Shown here in pieces: positions 20,037 through 27,424 of a stretch of 64,000 bases of DNA (its first letter is position 1; each line of letters begins with the position of its first letter). The translations under genes and the position numbers were made by a program. Origin of the DNA: Tropicibacter naphthalenivorans (lineage in GTDB: Bacteria > Pseudomonadota > Alphaproteobacteria > Rhodobacterales > Rhodobacteraceae); contig NZ_FWXX01000004.1 in assembly GCF_900176475.1 (NCBI RefSeq), positions 186,001-250,000 of the forward strand, read 5' to 3'. Under the pieces are notes generated by a model that was given only the letters and a program-made list of their open reading frames with translations, was not told the DNA's origin and ran no database searches.

Positions 20037-20435
20037 TTAATCCGGGTGCTGAATTTCCATGAGGTAAGCGACCAGATCGACCACGGGGCGCGACGTCAGC
20101 ACCGGGTCATTGTCCGGCGCGTTGATCGGGACGTCAAAGAGGCCTTCGAAGTAGTCGCCGTAGACCGGCATGGGCGAGCCGTGACTGACCAGCGGATCGC
20201 GGCCGTCAATACGTTTGACCACGCGGTCCAGCGGAAACGAGCCGCCGTTCTGGGCCGCAAGCTCTGTCAGGTTCGTGGGCTGGATCATCAGCACGCCGGA
20301 CATGGGGCCGTCGCCGCGCCCTTCGAGACCGTGGCAGGTGGCGCAATGGGTGTAGAAATGGCCGCGCCCCACGTCGGCGTCCTGCGCCAGAACCGGGGTA
20401 GCGAGCATAAGAGTCAGTGCGGCTAAGCGTATCAT
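20037..20435 (-). CDS. Periplasmic c-type cytochrome
   Basis: 132 residues with a signal peptide (to LATPVLAQ). One haem site CATCH, an RGDG loop after it, and methionines in GSPMPVYGD and MSGVLM as candidate axial ligands. AGGAG precedes the ATG by 8 bases. It lies 65 bp downstream of the PAP2-fold-like gene on the same strand and may be co-transcribed. Electron partners are unknown. Confidence 0.88.
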   Translation of the reverse strand: MIRLAALTLMLATPVLAQDADVGRGHFYTHCATCHGLEGRGDGPMSGVLMIQPTNLTELAAQNGGSFPLDRVVKRIDGRDPLVSHGSPMPVYGDYFEGLFDVPINAPDNDPVLTSRPVVDLVAYLMEIQHPD

Positions 20436-20500
20436 CGGCGTTCTCCTAATCCCACCAAGGGCAGCTTGTCACCGGACGCGCATGGGTGCCTTGACCCGTG

Positions 20501-21958
20501 TCAAACCACCGCGAGATGCTCTGGCGGCTTGGGCGGGCGCTTGCCCGACGGCCAATCGAGGCAGGTGCCTTCGGACAGCAAACGGACAAGCGGGTGCCCA
20601 TCCGCCCCCGGCTCTGCCACCAACTGCAACACCCGCCCATCCAGATCGCGAAAGGCCATGGCCGCAGGGCAATTGCGCAGCGTCAGCGTATCGCGCAACG
20701 CGGCCAACCCCAGAGCCTGTCCCAAGCGTTGTTCTTGATGGTTTTCCGCCGGGAAATAGCCCCCGGACACAACCCGCGCGGTGGCGATATTGGCGACCAA
20801 CTGATCGATTTCATTGGCAAAGATCACATCGCGCCCTTGGCTGCCGACCGTGGTCAACTGGGTCTGGTGACCGCCATCGACGACCGCCTTGAGCACCGTC
20901 GCCAAGGCCGATCCGACCAACATATGCGTGGCGCAATCGGCGGGGTGCAAAGGCACCGAGTCGCTGTTGTTCAGCGGCAAGAACAGGCTGTAGGCCGTGC
21001 GCTGCGGGCCGCGCCGCGCCGCATTGGCGGCACTCATCCACGCCAGCAACTGCGGGGCGTGTTGGCGCAGGATCTCGGCGGCGGCGCGCAGCTGTTCGGT
21101 TTCCAGCGCGTCGGGCACTTGGGCCATGGACAGGTTCAACGACAGGCGCGCAGCGGTCACCGCAGGGCGCGACATGCGGTCGATGCTGCTGGCCTGCAAG
21201 AGCGACACGCGCGTTGCGGCATCGGCGGCCTTGGCCATGGTCGACAGCAACCGCTTGCCGTTCCAGTCAGTCGCCCCGCCGCCAAAGCGCGCCCCTCGGG
21301 CCAGTGCCGCCAACGCCGCGTTAAAGAACGGGCGCGCGGCGGGCATCGCGTGGATATGCGCGGCCATTTCCGCCAAGGTGTCGATCTGTGGCGCCGCCCC
21401 CTCTGCCCCCGGCAGCCGCAGCCCGGCCCCGAACTGGCGCGCGCACCAATCGGCCCAAACCGACATGGGCGCGTCGGGCTGTGGCGTGTGCCGCACCGGC
21501 GCAGGCGCGGCGGCGCTGTGATCCTGCATCAACACCGCCGACGCAGCCGCCCCATTCCCCGGCAAAGCCACACCACCCCGCCACAGGGTCAGCTTGCCCT
21601 TTTGCCTGTGCAAGGCGCGGCGCTGCGCAGACATCCCCGGAGCAAGGCAGGTCTGACCAGAAAACCATGGCAGGGCAGAGACTTGCGCCATCACATCCGC
21701 TTGCGTGACCACCAAGCCCGGCGCAATTTGAACCGGACAATCCGGCGACGCGATCTGATCCAGACGGCAATCCTGCATCAAGCCCAGCGCGAACAGCTCT
21801 GCCATCTCTGCCGCCAACTCTTGCGGGGAAAATCGCAGCGGGTCCGGCTTGGCAAAGCCTGTCTGGGCACGCCGCCCCCCTTCGATCACCTTGAAGGGTT
21901 GGGCGCGCGCCACGGCGGGGCCAGTACGATGGGTGCCAGTGTTTCCGGTGCCGGGCAT
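20501..21958 (-). CDS. Degenerate PAP2 / vanadium haloperoxidase-fold protein
   Basis: 485 residues from the ATG at 21958, which has AGAGGA 8 bases upstream; upstream in-frame codons are not needed. There is no signal peptide. The C-terminal part aligns by eye with the PAP2 protein at 24380. Where that one has PSGHAT, this has PADCAT (Cys342); where that one has R-x5-HFPTD, this has R395-x5-YFPAE. So the catalytic His residues are replaced by Cys and Tyr and the last Asp by Glu, while the surrounding helices persist. It may have lost phosphatase or peroxidase chemistry. The N-terminal 200 residues are unrecognised. It is divergent from the S8 protease. Confidence 0.65.
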   Translation of the reverse strand: MPGTGNTGTHRTGPAVARAQPFKVIEGGRRAQTGFAKPDPLRFSPQELAAEMAELFALGLMQDCRLDQIASPDCPVQIAPGLVVTQADVMAQVSALPWFSGQTCLAPGMSAQRRALHRQKGKLTLWRGGVALPGNGAAASAVLMQDHSAAAPAPVRHTPQPDAPMSVWADWCARQFGAGLRLPGAEGAAPQIDTLAEMAAHIHAMPAARPFFNAALAALARGARFGGGATDWNGKRLLSTMAKAADAATRVSLLQASSIDRMSRPAVTAARLSLNLSMAQVPDALETEQLRAAAEILRQHAPQLLAWMSAANAARRGPQRTAYSLFLPLNNSDSVPLHPADCATHMLVGSALATVLKAVVDGGHQTQLTTVGSQGRDVIFANEIDQLVANIATARVVSGGYFPAENHQEQRLGQALGLAALRDTLTLRNCPAAMAFRDLDGRVLQLVAEPGADGHPLVRLLSEGTCLDWPSGKRPPKPPEHLAVV

Positions 21959-22194
21959 GACGGTCCTCTTGGCGAATGGGCGGTGGTTAGAATCGATGAA
22001 ACATAACATGGATGACGATACGTTAAGCGCAGTTTGCCGCCCTTGCGTGATCGCACCGTAATTTTTGCACAATTCCTCCGTGAAACTTGGCCAGCGCGTG
22101 AAATTGACCCGCGCCCATCGCCGCCGAAGCGCGTGAATTCTACGCAAACAGCCAAGCATTTCTTGACCGCATTTACGAATGTTCGTCTCATTGC

Positions 22195-22205
22195 ATCCAT
22201 TGGAT
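22195..22205. promoter_or_regulatory. Palindrome in the divergent promoter region
   Basis: ATCCATTGGAT, an 11-bp dyad, 21 bp before the ATG of the S8 protease. The 268-bp region 21959-22226 is AT-richer than its surroundings and must hold promoters for both divergent genes. A possible operator; the exact coordinates are by eye. Confidence 0.3.
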
Positions 22206-22226
22206 GTATTTTAGGCAGGTATTCTT

Positions 22227-24275
22227 ATGGCAATGACGTGGACCCCCGCGCGCGCTGGTGCGTTTCAGGACGCCTATCTGGATTGGTCGCGCCTGGTGGA
22301 AAAACGCCGCGACGCGCTGCATCCGGCGCGCCCGTCGGCGGGCACCGACTTTGAGCCGATCTTTGTCCGCTTGACCTCTGGGACGGTCTTTGCCCGGCAA
22401 AGCCTGCGCGATCTGGTCCAGGATGTCTCTGCGCCGCTACTGATGGACGCGCATGAGCTGGCGACCCTGAACGACCGGATCGACTCGCCCGATACGCACG
22501 GCGATCTGCCCGATGAATACGCGCTGTATCGCCGGGTCGGCACGCCGGACAGCGACCACGCCGCCCTGTTCGAGGTGCTCGACACGGGCGTGCCCGTGCG
22601 GCTGGCAGAGGCGTCACCGCAAACGCTGGCCCCCGCCGCGCCGCCCCCTGCCGACACCCAAGACGCGCCGATCATCGCGATCCTTGACGACGGTCTGGGC
22701 TTTTTGAACGCTCGGTTCCGGCGGACTTTGCCGGACGGCGCGCAGGTCTCGCGCTTTCACGCCCTGTGGCTTCAGACGCTTGAGCAGCGCGGGACCGGTC
22801 CGCATCACGTGGTCTCTGGCAAGGTGCTGAGCCGCGATCAGATCACCGCGCTTTTCCAAGGGGTTGAGGCCGAAAGCTATGCCAAGCTGAACGCAGATCT
22901 TTACGGCGCGGACAGCCCGCGCGCGGTCGAGCGGGGGCGCAGCCACGGCACGCATATGCTGGACCTCGCCGCCGGAGCCGACCCTGCGGATGCGGCCGAT
23001 CCGGTGCGCGATTGGCCCCTGCTTGGCGTGCAACTGCCCCCGCAGGCGATCGAGGATACCTCTGGGACGCGGATGGAAAGCTATCTGATCCAAGGGCTGC
23101 GTTGGATCTTGCGTCAGGCGGCGAAGGTCAACCCGGACGCCCCGGTGGTGGTCAACATCTCTCTGGGCTTCCTGGCGGGGCCAAAGGACGGCACCCGCTT
23201 TGCCGAATACCAGATGGCCCAAGAGGCCGCGCATTGGGAAACCGTTACCGGCCAGCCCGTGCGGCTGGTCTGGGCCTTTGGCAACAACCGGCTTGGCCGC
23301 TTGGTCGGGCAGATCACCTGCACCGAGACCGCGCAGGCCGTCACCTGGCGCGCCCAGCCCTGCGATCAGACCGCGAACTACATGGAAATCCGAACGCCGG
23401 GGCAAAACTGCGGCGCGCTGGCCCTCATGGTGACGACGCCGGGGGGGCAAAGCTCTGGCCCGCTGACGCTGGAACCGGGGCAGATGGCTTCGCTGGAAAA
23501 GGACGGCGCGCCGGTCGCGCGGTTGTATCACGTGGCGGCACGCGACTTTGGCCAAGGCATCGTCTCGCCCGGCCATTACGTTCTGGCGCTGGCCCCGACC
23601 GAAAACCGCAAACCCACCGAGCCGTGCGCCCCCGCCGGCGCGTGGCAGGTTGCGGTCCAACACACGGGCAAAGGCACCGCGCAGGTGGTGGTCCAAGTCC
23701 AGCGGGACGACGATCTGCACGGCGCGCGCGGGCGGCAATCCTATCTGGACGCGCCAAGCGGTTATGAGTGGGACACGGGCAGCGCGTCCTACCGTCGCCC
23801 CGCCGCGGATGGCCCGCTTTGCTATGCGGGCAGCCACTCGGCGCTGGCCTCCTCGACCGCGCGACAAGTCTTTTGCGTGGGGGCGGCGGAACACGCGCCG
23901 CGCACCGCCGCGGACACGGCAGAGAACTATCGCGCCGCGCCCTACTCTGGCGAAGGCGCGGCGTGGTCCGTCAGCGGACCAACCGTGTCCACCCTCGCCG
24001 AAGAGTCGCAGTTTCTGCCCGGCGTGCTGGCCGCGGGCACGTTTTCCGGCACCACCCACGTGCTGAACGGCACCAGCGCTGCGGCTGCGCGGCTGACGCG
24101 CGCGCTGGGGCTGTCCGCCGAGCGGATCAAGCGCAACGCCAAGCGGGGCAACACCCTGCATACGGACGATCTGGACACCGCCAAGGTGGCGCGAATCGCC
24201 GTCCCGCCCGATCAGGCCAGCCGTTTGGGCACCTATCTGGTGCAAGAGCCGCACCGCCGCCTGTCGCGGTTCTAA
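22227..24275 (+). CDS. Subtilisin-like S8 serine protease without signal peptide
   Basis: 682 residues. The catalytic triad is readable: Asp154 or 155 in IAILDDGLGF, His240 in RSHGTHMLDLAAG and Ser617 in LNGTSAAAARL; the oxyanion Asn353 lies in WAFGNNR. An N-terminal region of about 150 residues precedes the fold, and a long insertion separates the His and Ser parts. There is no export signal, so the enzyme probably acts in the cytoplasm, or its N-terminus serves another role. It shares divergent and convergent borders with the two PAP2-fold genes. The substrate is unknown; the repeat tail of the neighbour is one candidate. Confidence 0.85.
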   Translation: MAMTWTPARAGAFQDAYLDWSRLVEKRRDALHPARPSAGTDFEPIFVRLTSGTVFARQSLRDLVQDVSAPLLMDAHELATLNDRIDSPDTHGDLPDEYALYRRVGTPDSDHAALFEVLDTGVPVRLAEASPQTLAPAAPPPADTQDAPIIAILDDGLGFLNARFRRTLPDGAQVSRFHALWLQTLEQRGTGPHHVVSGKVLSRDQITALFQGVEAESYAKLNADLYGADSPRAVERGRSHGTHMLDLAAGADPADAADPVRDWPLLGVQLPPQAIEDTSGTRMESYLIQGLRWILRQAAKVNPDAPVVVNISLGFLAGPKDGTRFAEYQMAQEAAHWETVTGQPVRLVWAFGNNRLGRLVGQITCTETAQAVTWRAQPCDQTANYMEIRTPGQNCGALALMVTTPGGQSSGPLTLEPGQMASLEKDGAPVARLYHVAARDFGQGIVSPGHYVLALAPTENRKPTEPCAPAGAWQVAVQHTGKGTAQVVVQVQRDDDLHGARGRQSYLDAPSGYEWDTGSASYRRPAADGPLCYAGSHSALASSTARQVFCVGAAEHAPRTAADTAENYRAAPYSGEGAAWSVSGPTVSTLAEESQFLPGVLAAGTFSGTTHVLNGTSAAAARLTRALGLSAERIKRNAKRGNTLHTDDLDTAKVARIAVPPDQASRLGTYLVQEPHRRLSRF

Positions 24276-24303
24276 TGTCCCCGTTCTAAACAGCCGAAGC
24301 AGA

Positions 24304-24335
24304 CAAAAAAACCGGGGCGCAAGGCCCCGGCTTTT
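24304..24335. terminator. Bidirectional terminator
   Basis: CCGGGGC / GCCCCGG stem flanked by AAAAAAA on the left and TTTT on the right, between the convergent S8 protease and the PAP2-fold gene. Confidence 0.85.
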
Positions 24336-24379
24336 CCACACACCATGCGCAAGTCTCCTCGCGCAGCACAGTAAACTGG

Positions 24380-25435
24380 TTACCACTCGGATTTCGCTTC
24401 GGCCCACATCTGGCGCAGCCACGCCGGGACCATCTCGGCGGTCAGCGTCACGGTCGAGCTGGACACCACCGCGCTGTCGTCCAACGCATCCGCCAGCGCC
24501 GCGAGGGTAAAGTCGCCCTCGTAGCTGTCGCCGTGATAGACACGCGCCGTGGTTTCGGTTTCGCCATCCAGCAAACGCACCAAGGCTTCGGCCAGCGTCA
24601 CACCCAGCACCGCCCCGGCCATGCTGTCGGTGGGGAAATGCACCCCCGCCACCGTGCGGTTCATGGCGATGCGCGCGGCGTGGCGATACAGCTCTGTCTG
24701 CGCGCCGATCCCGGCGACGGGGTTGAACGCCTCGTCGTAAAAGAGGCGCGACAACAGCGTCGCGGTGGCAAAGGCTTCGGTCGCGTGCCCCGACGGCCAA
24801 GAGCCATGCCCCGGTGTCTGGATGATCGGCTGCACCTTATGCGTCATGGTGATCGGGCGCGGCACGTCCAGCCCATGTTTCAGCGGCATCTCAAGGGTTT
24901 GCGCGAGCCGCAGCACCCCCATGTTCAGCGCGATGGTCCACGGGGTGGCCGCGCCGGACATATAGCTGACCATGGCGTAAAAACTTTGGATGTCGCTGAT
25001 TTGCGCCCCGATCTCGCCCACCCGGTCGCGGCGCAGATCGGCGTAGGTGCGCAGGTAGGGCAGCTGCTTGGTCCGCAGCAGATCAACGCCCGGTTTCTTG
25101 AGCGTCACGAGGGTCTGATCGCCACAAGACACCGTCCCCGTGTCCGCCGCCGCATTCAGCGAGACGCCAAACATCGCCCCCAAGGCTTGGTCAAAGACGA
25201 TGCGCTTGGGCTTGACGCCCATGGTTTTGAACGCGGTCCAGGCGTCGCGCGCGGGCTTGTTGGCGCGGTCAGGCGTGCCGTCCCAATGGCCCACCGTGCC
25301 GTCGCGGGCCGAGGCAAGCGGCCCAGCCGAGGCGCGGCGCCCTTTGCCGCCGTCCCAACCGTCCCAACCATCCCAACCGTCCCAGCCATCCCAGCCGTCC
25401 CAACCATCCCAGCCATCCCAACCGTATTTCGACAC
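24380..25435 (-). CDS. PAP2 / vanadium haloperoxidase-fold protein with N-terminal Trp-Asp-Gly repeats
   Basis: 351 residues starting at a GTG with AGGAGAG about 6 bases upstream. After MSKYG come eight WDG repeats (residues 6-29), then a linker, then the enzyme domain. The acid phosphatase motifs are complete: K186-x6-R193-P194, PSGH with His217, and R260-x5-His266-x3-Asp270 (NRTVAGVHFPTD). The fold serves both phosphatases and vanadate-dependent haloperoxidases; the motif alone does not decide which. There is no signal peptide. It is divergent from the SARP-type regulator (160 bp). The repeat tail is unlike any PAP2 protein I know. Confidence 0.82.
   Translation of the reverse strand: MSKYGWDGWDGWDGWDGWDGWDGWDGWDGGKGRRASAGPLASARDGTVGHWDGTPDRANKPARDAWTAFKTMGVKPKRIVFDQALGAMFGVSLNAAADTGTVSCGDQTLVTLKKPGVDLLRTKQLPYLRTYADLRRDRVGEIGAQISDIQSFYAMVSYMSGAATPWTIALNMGVLRLAQTLEMPLKHGLDVPRPITMTHKVQPIIQTPGHGSWPSGHATEAFATATLLSRLFYDEAFNPVAGIGAQTELYRHAARIAMNRTVAGVHFPTDSMAGAVLGVTLAEALVRLLDGETETTARVYHGDSYEGDFTLAALADALDDSAVVSSSTVTLTAEMVPAWLRQMWAEAKSEW
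25351..25422 (-). repeat. Eight tandem 9-bp units encoding Trp-Asp-Gly
   Basis: Units read CGTCCCAAC or CATCCCAAC/AGC on the plus strand, in phase with the reading frame. Variation falls at third codon positions (GAT/GAC, GGT/GGC... on the coding strand), so the peptide repeat is exact while the DNA has drifted. Confidence 0.95.
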
Positions 25436-25595
25436 AATATCTCTCCTGAAAATGCTTTGTCTCAGCTTGCGACGCCCACGCGCGCCCGGTCAAAGCCCAA
25501 GCCCCCTGTCCGCCCACCATTAACGTTTAATTCACGAACATTGTTGCGCCGCACGGCCAGTGGTAGCATTCTGGGACACACGAATTGGTTGAGCA

Positions 25596-27194
25596 ATGGT
25601 TAACGAAAACGGCCTTTTGGAAATTCACGTGCTCGGTGCGCTGAACATCGAGGCGCAGGGCCGTTGCCTGACCCCCAAAGGCGCGAAAAATCAGGCGTTG
25701 CTGGTGCTTTTGGCCCTGTCCAGCGACATGACGCGCCCGCGCCGCTGGATCGAAGACAAACTCTGGAGCACCTTCGGCCCAGAGCAAGCCAGCGCGAACC
25801 TGCGTCAGGCGCTGTCCAAAATCCGCGCAAGCCTTGGGACTTATGCCGATATTTTGGTCGCCGACCGGGCGTCGGTGTCGCTGGATGCGTCGCGCGTCTG
25901 GGTCGATCTGCACGATGGCGAGATGCCCTTGGACGAGCGCAGCGAATTGCTGCAAGGGCTGGACGTGCGCGACCCCGAATTCGAAGACTGGCTGCGCGCC
26001 GAACGGGCCGAGCTTCAGTCCAAAATCGCGCGATTCGCGCCGCAGGACGCGCGCGGCATCCTGATCCACTGCCGGGCGATCACCGACAGCGACACCGGCC
26101 ACGAACGGCTGGCCGCCGACGTCATGGCCAACCGCATCGGCGAAGGCGTGTCCGAGCAAGTGCGCGCCTGGCGACAATCACAGGACGACGACGCCCCGGA
26201 TCTGACCGCCACCGACATTCAGGTCGATTGCCAGCTGATCGCCGAAGGCAACGGCCACGCGGTTTTCGTCAAGGCGCTGCACAAACCCAGCGCCCGGATC
26301 CTGTACTCCAAGCTGACCAAGGTCGGCGATCTGAGCGGTGTTCTGGACTGCGACGAAACCATGGGCCGCACGATCTTTGAGGCGACCGACCAGATCATGG
26401 GCAAGCTTCCGCAGGTGCTGGACAATGCCCGCCCCGAGGCGCGCGCCACGGCGCTCTCGCGCCTGGGAATGTACCGGATGTTCAGCTTTGAACAGGATTC
26501 GCTGCGCGAAGCCTACGGCCTGATGAAACAGGCGCATGAGCGGGACAACAACGGAGTTTATCTGGCCTGGACCAGCCTGATCCGCTCGATCCAGATCATG
26601 GAACGCGCCGAAACCAACGTCGAGGCACTGCTGGACGAGGCCACCGAGCTTCAGCATTTGGCGATGGAACAAAGCGAAGGCAACCCCTTGGTCAACGCCA
26701 TCGTGGCCAAGATGCGCGGCAGCATTTTCCGCGACCCGGCGGGCTGTCTGGAACTGGCCGAATTGGCGGTCGAGGCGAACCCGGCGTCGGCCTATGCGTG
26801 GGTGTCGCTGGCCGAGGCCAACATGATCGCGGGCCGCCCCGAGGATGCCTTGGCCATGTCGGCGCGGGCACGCAGCATCGCGCGCACCTCGCCGTTCAAG
26901 CACTGGTGGGACACCGGGCATTGCGTGATCGCCATCGCCTGCAACCGCCCCGCCGAAGCCATCGAGGCCGGAGAGGCCGCCGCCCGTGCCGCCCCCCTGT
27001 CGCGCCCGGCGCACCGCCATCTTTTGGCGCTTTATGCGCTCGAAGGGCAGTTGGACAAGGCCCAGAAGGTCGCCGACAAGATGGCCAAGATCGAACCGGG
27101 CTTTTCGCTCGATCGCCTTGTAAACGATGACAATTATCCCGTGCGCACCCTGCGCAAAAAGGGGCTGTTGGAACCGATCCGCGCCCTTCTGTAA
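25596..27194 (+). CDS. SARP-type transcriptional regulator with TPR-like C-terminus
   Basis: 532 residues. The N-terminal 100 (LEIHVLGALNIEAQGRCLT, then KNQALLVLLALSSD and ASANLRQALSKIRASLG) is an OmpR/SARP winged helix. The middle part resembles the region found in adenylate-cyclase-like and SARP regulators of alphaproteobacteria. The last 200 residues are helical repeats (LELAELAVEANPASAYAWVSLAEANM, split over two helices). There is no receiver or signal peptide. It lies divergent from the WDG-repeat protein and 230 bp upstream of the RTX gene, so it could control either. Confidence 0.82.
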   Translation: MVNENGLLEIHVLGALNIEAQGRCLTPKGAKNQALLVLLALSSDMTRPRRWIEDKLWSTFGPEQASANLRQALSKIRASLGTYADILVADRASVSLDASRVWVDLHDGEMPLDERSELLQGLDVRDPEFEDWLRAERAELQSKIARFAPQDARGILIHCRAITDSDTGHERLAADVMANRIGEGVSEQVRAWRQSQDDDAPDLTATDIQVDCQLIAEGNGHAVFVKALHKPSARILYSKLTKVGDLSGVLDCDETMGRTIFEATDQIMGKLPQVLDNARPEARATALSRLGMYRMFSFEQDSLREAYGLMKQAHERDNNGVYLAWTSLIRSIQIMERAETNVEALLDEATELQHLAMEQSEGNPLVNAIVAKMRGSIFRDPAGCLELAELAVEANPASAYAWVSLAEANMIAGRPEDALAMSARARSIARTSPFKHWWDTGHCVIAIACNRPAEAIEAGEAAARAAPLSRPAHRHLLALYALEGQLDKAQKVADKMAKIEPGFSLDRLVNDDNYPVRTLRKKGLLEPIRALL

Positions 27195-27424
27195 CTGGAT
27201 TCAAACCCGAAACAATTGTGGCCAATTCCCTGAAATCGGCCTGATGAAACCCCCGGTTTACCCAGTTCCTTCCGCAAACAGGACACATTTCCAGCGTTTC
27301 TAGGACGCGGGCCACCATGCCCGACGACTTTGAAATGCGACTGCAAAGCACTGCGGTCTTTGCGCCCCTGCCCGGGCGCCGGGACGCGGCACTGTGCTTT
27401 GCCGGTAATCGGTAGGGAACGCTC

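Noticed and set aside
25351-25422. Tandem repeats as a CRISPR array
   Set aside because: Nine-base units without spacers, in frame with a gene start.
25351-25435. WDG repeats as core of a ribosomal peptide precursor
   Set aside because: The repeat is fused directly to a complete PAP2-fold enzyme, and no modification enzyme of a known class is nearby. Kept only as a loose idea for protease processing.
27317-27415. 32-codon frame MPDDFEMRL... just before the RTX gene
   Set aside because: No ribosome site and no recognisable feature; possibly a leader peptide but unsupported.
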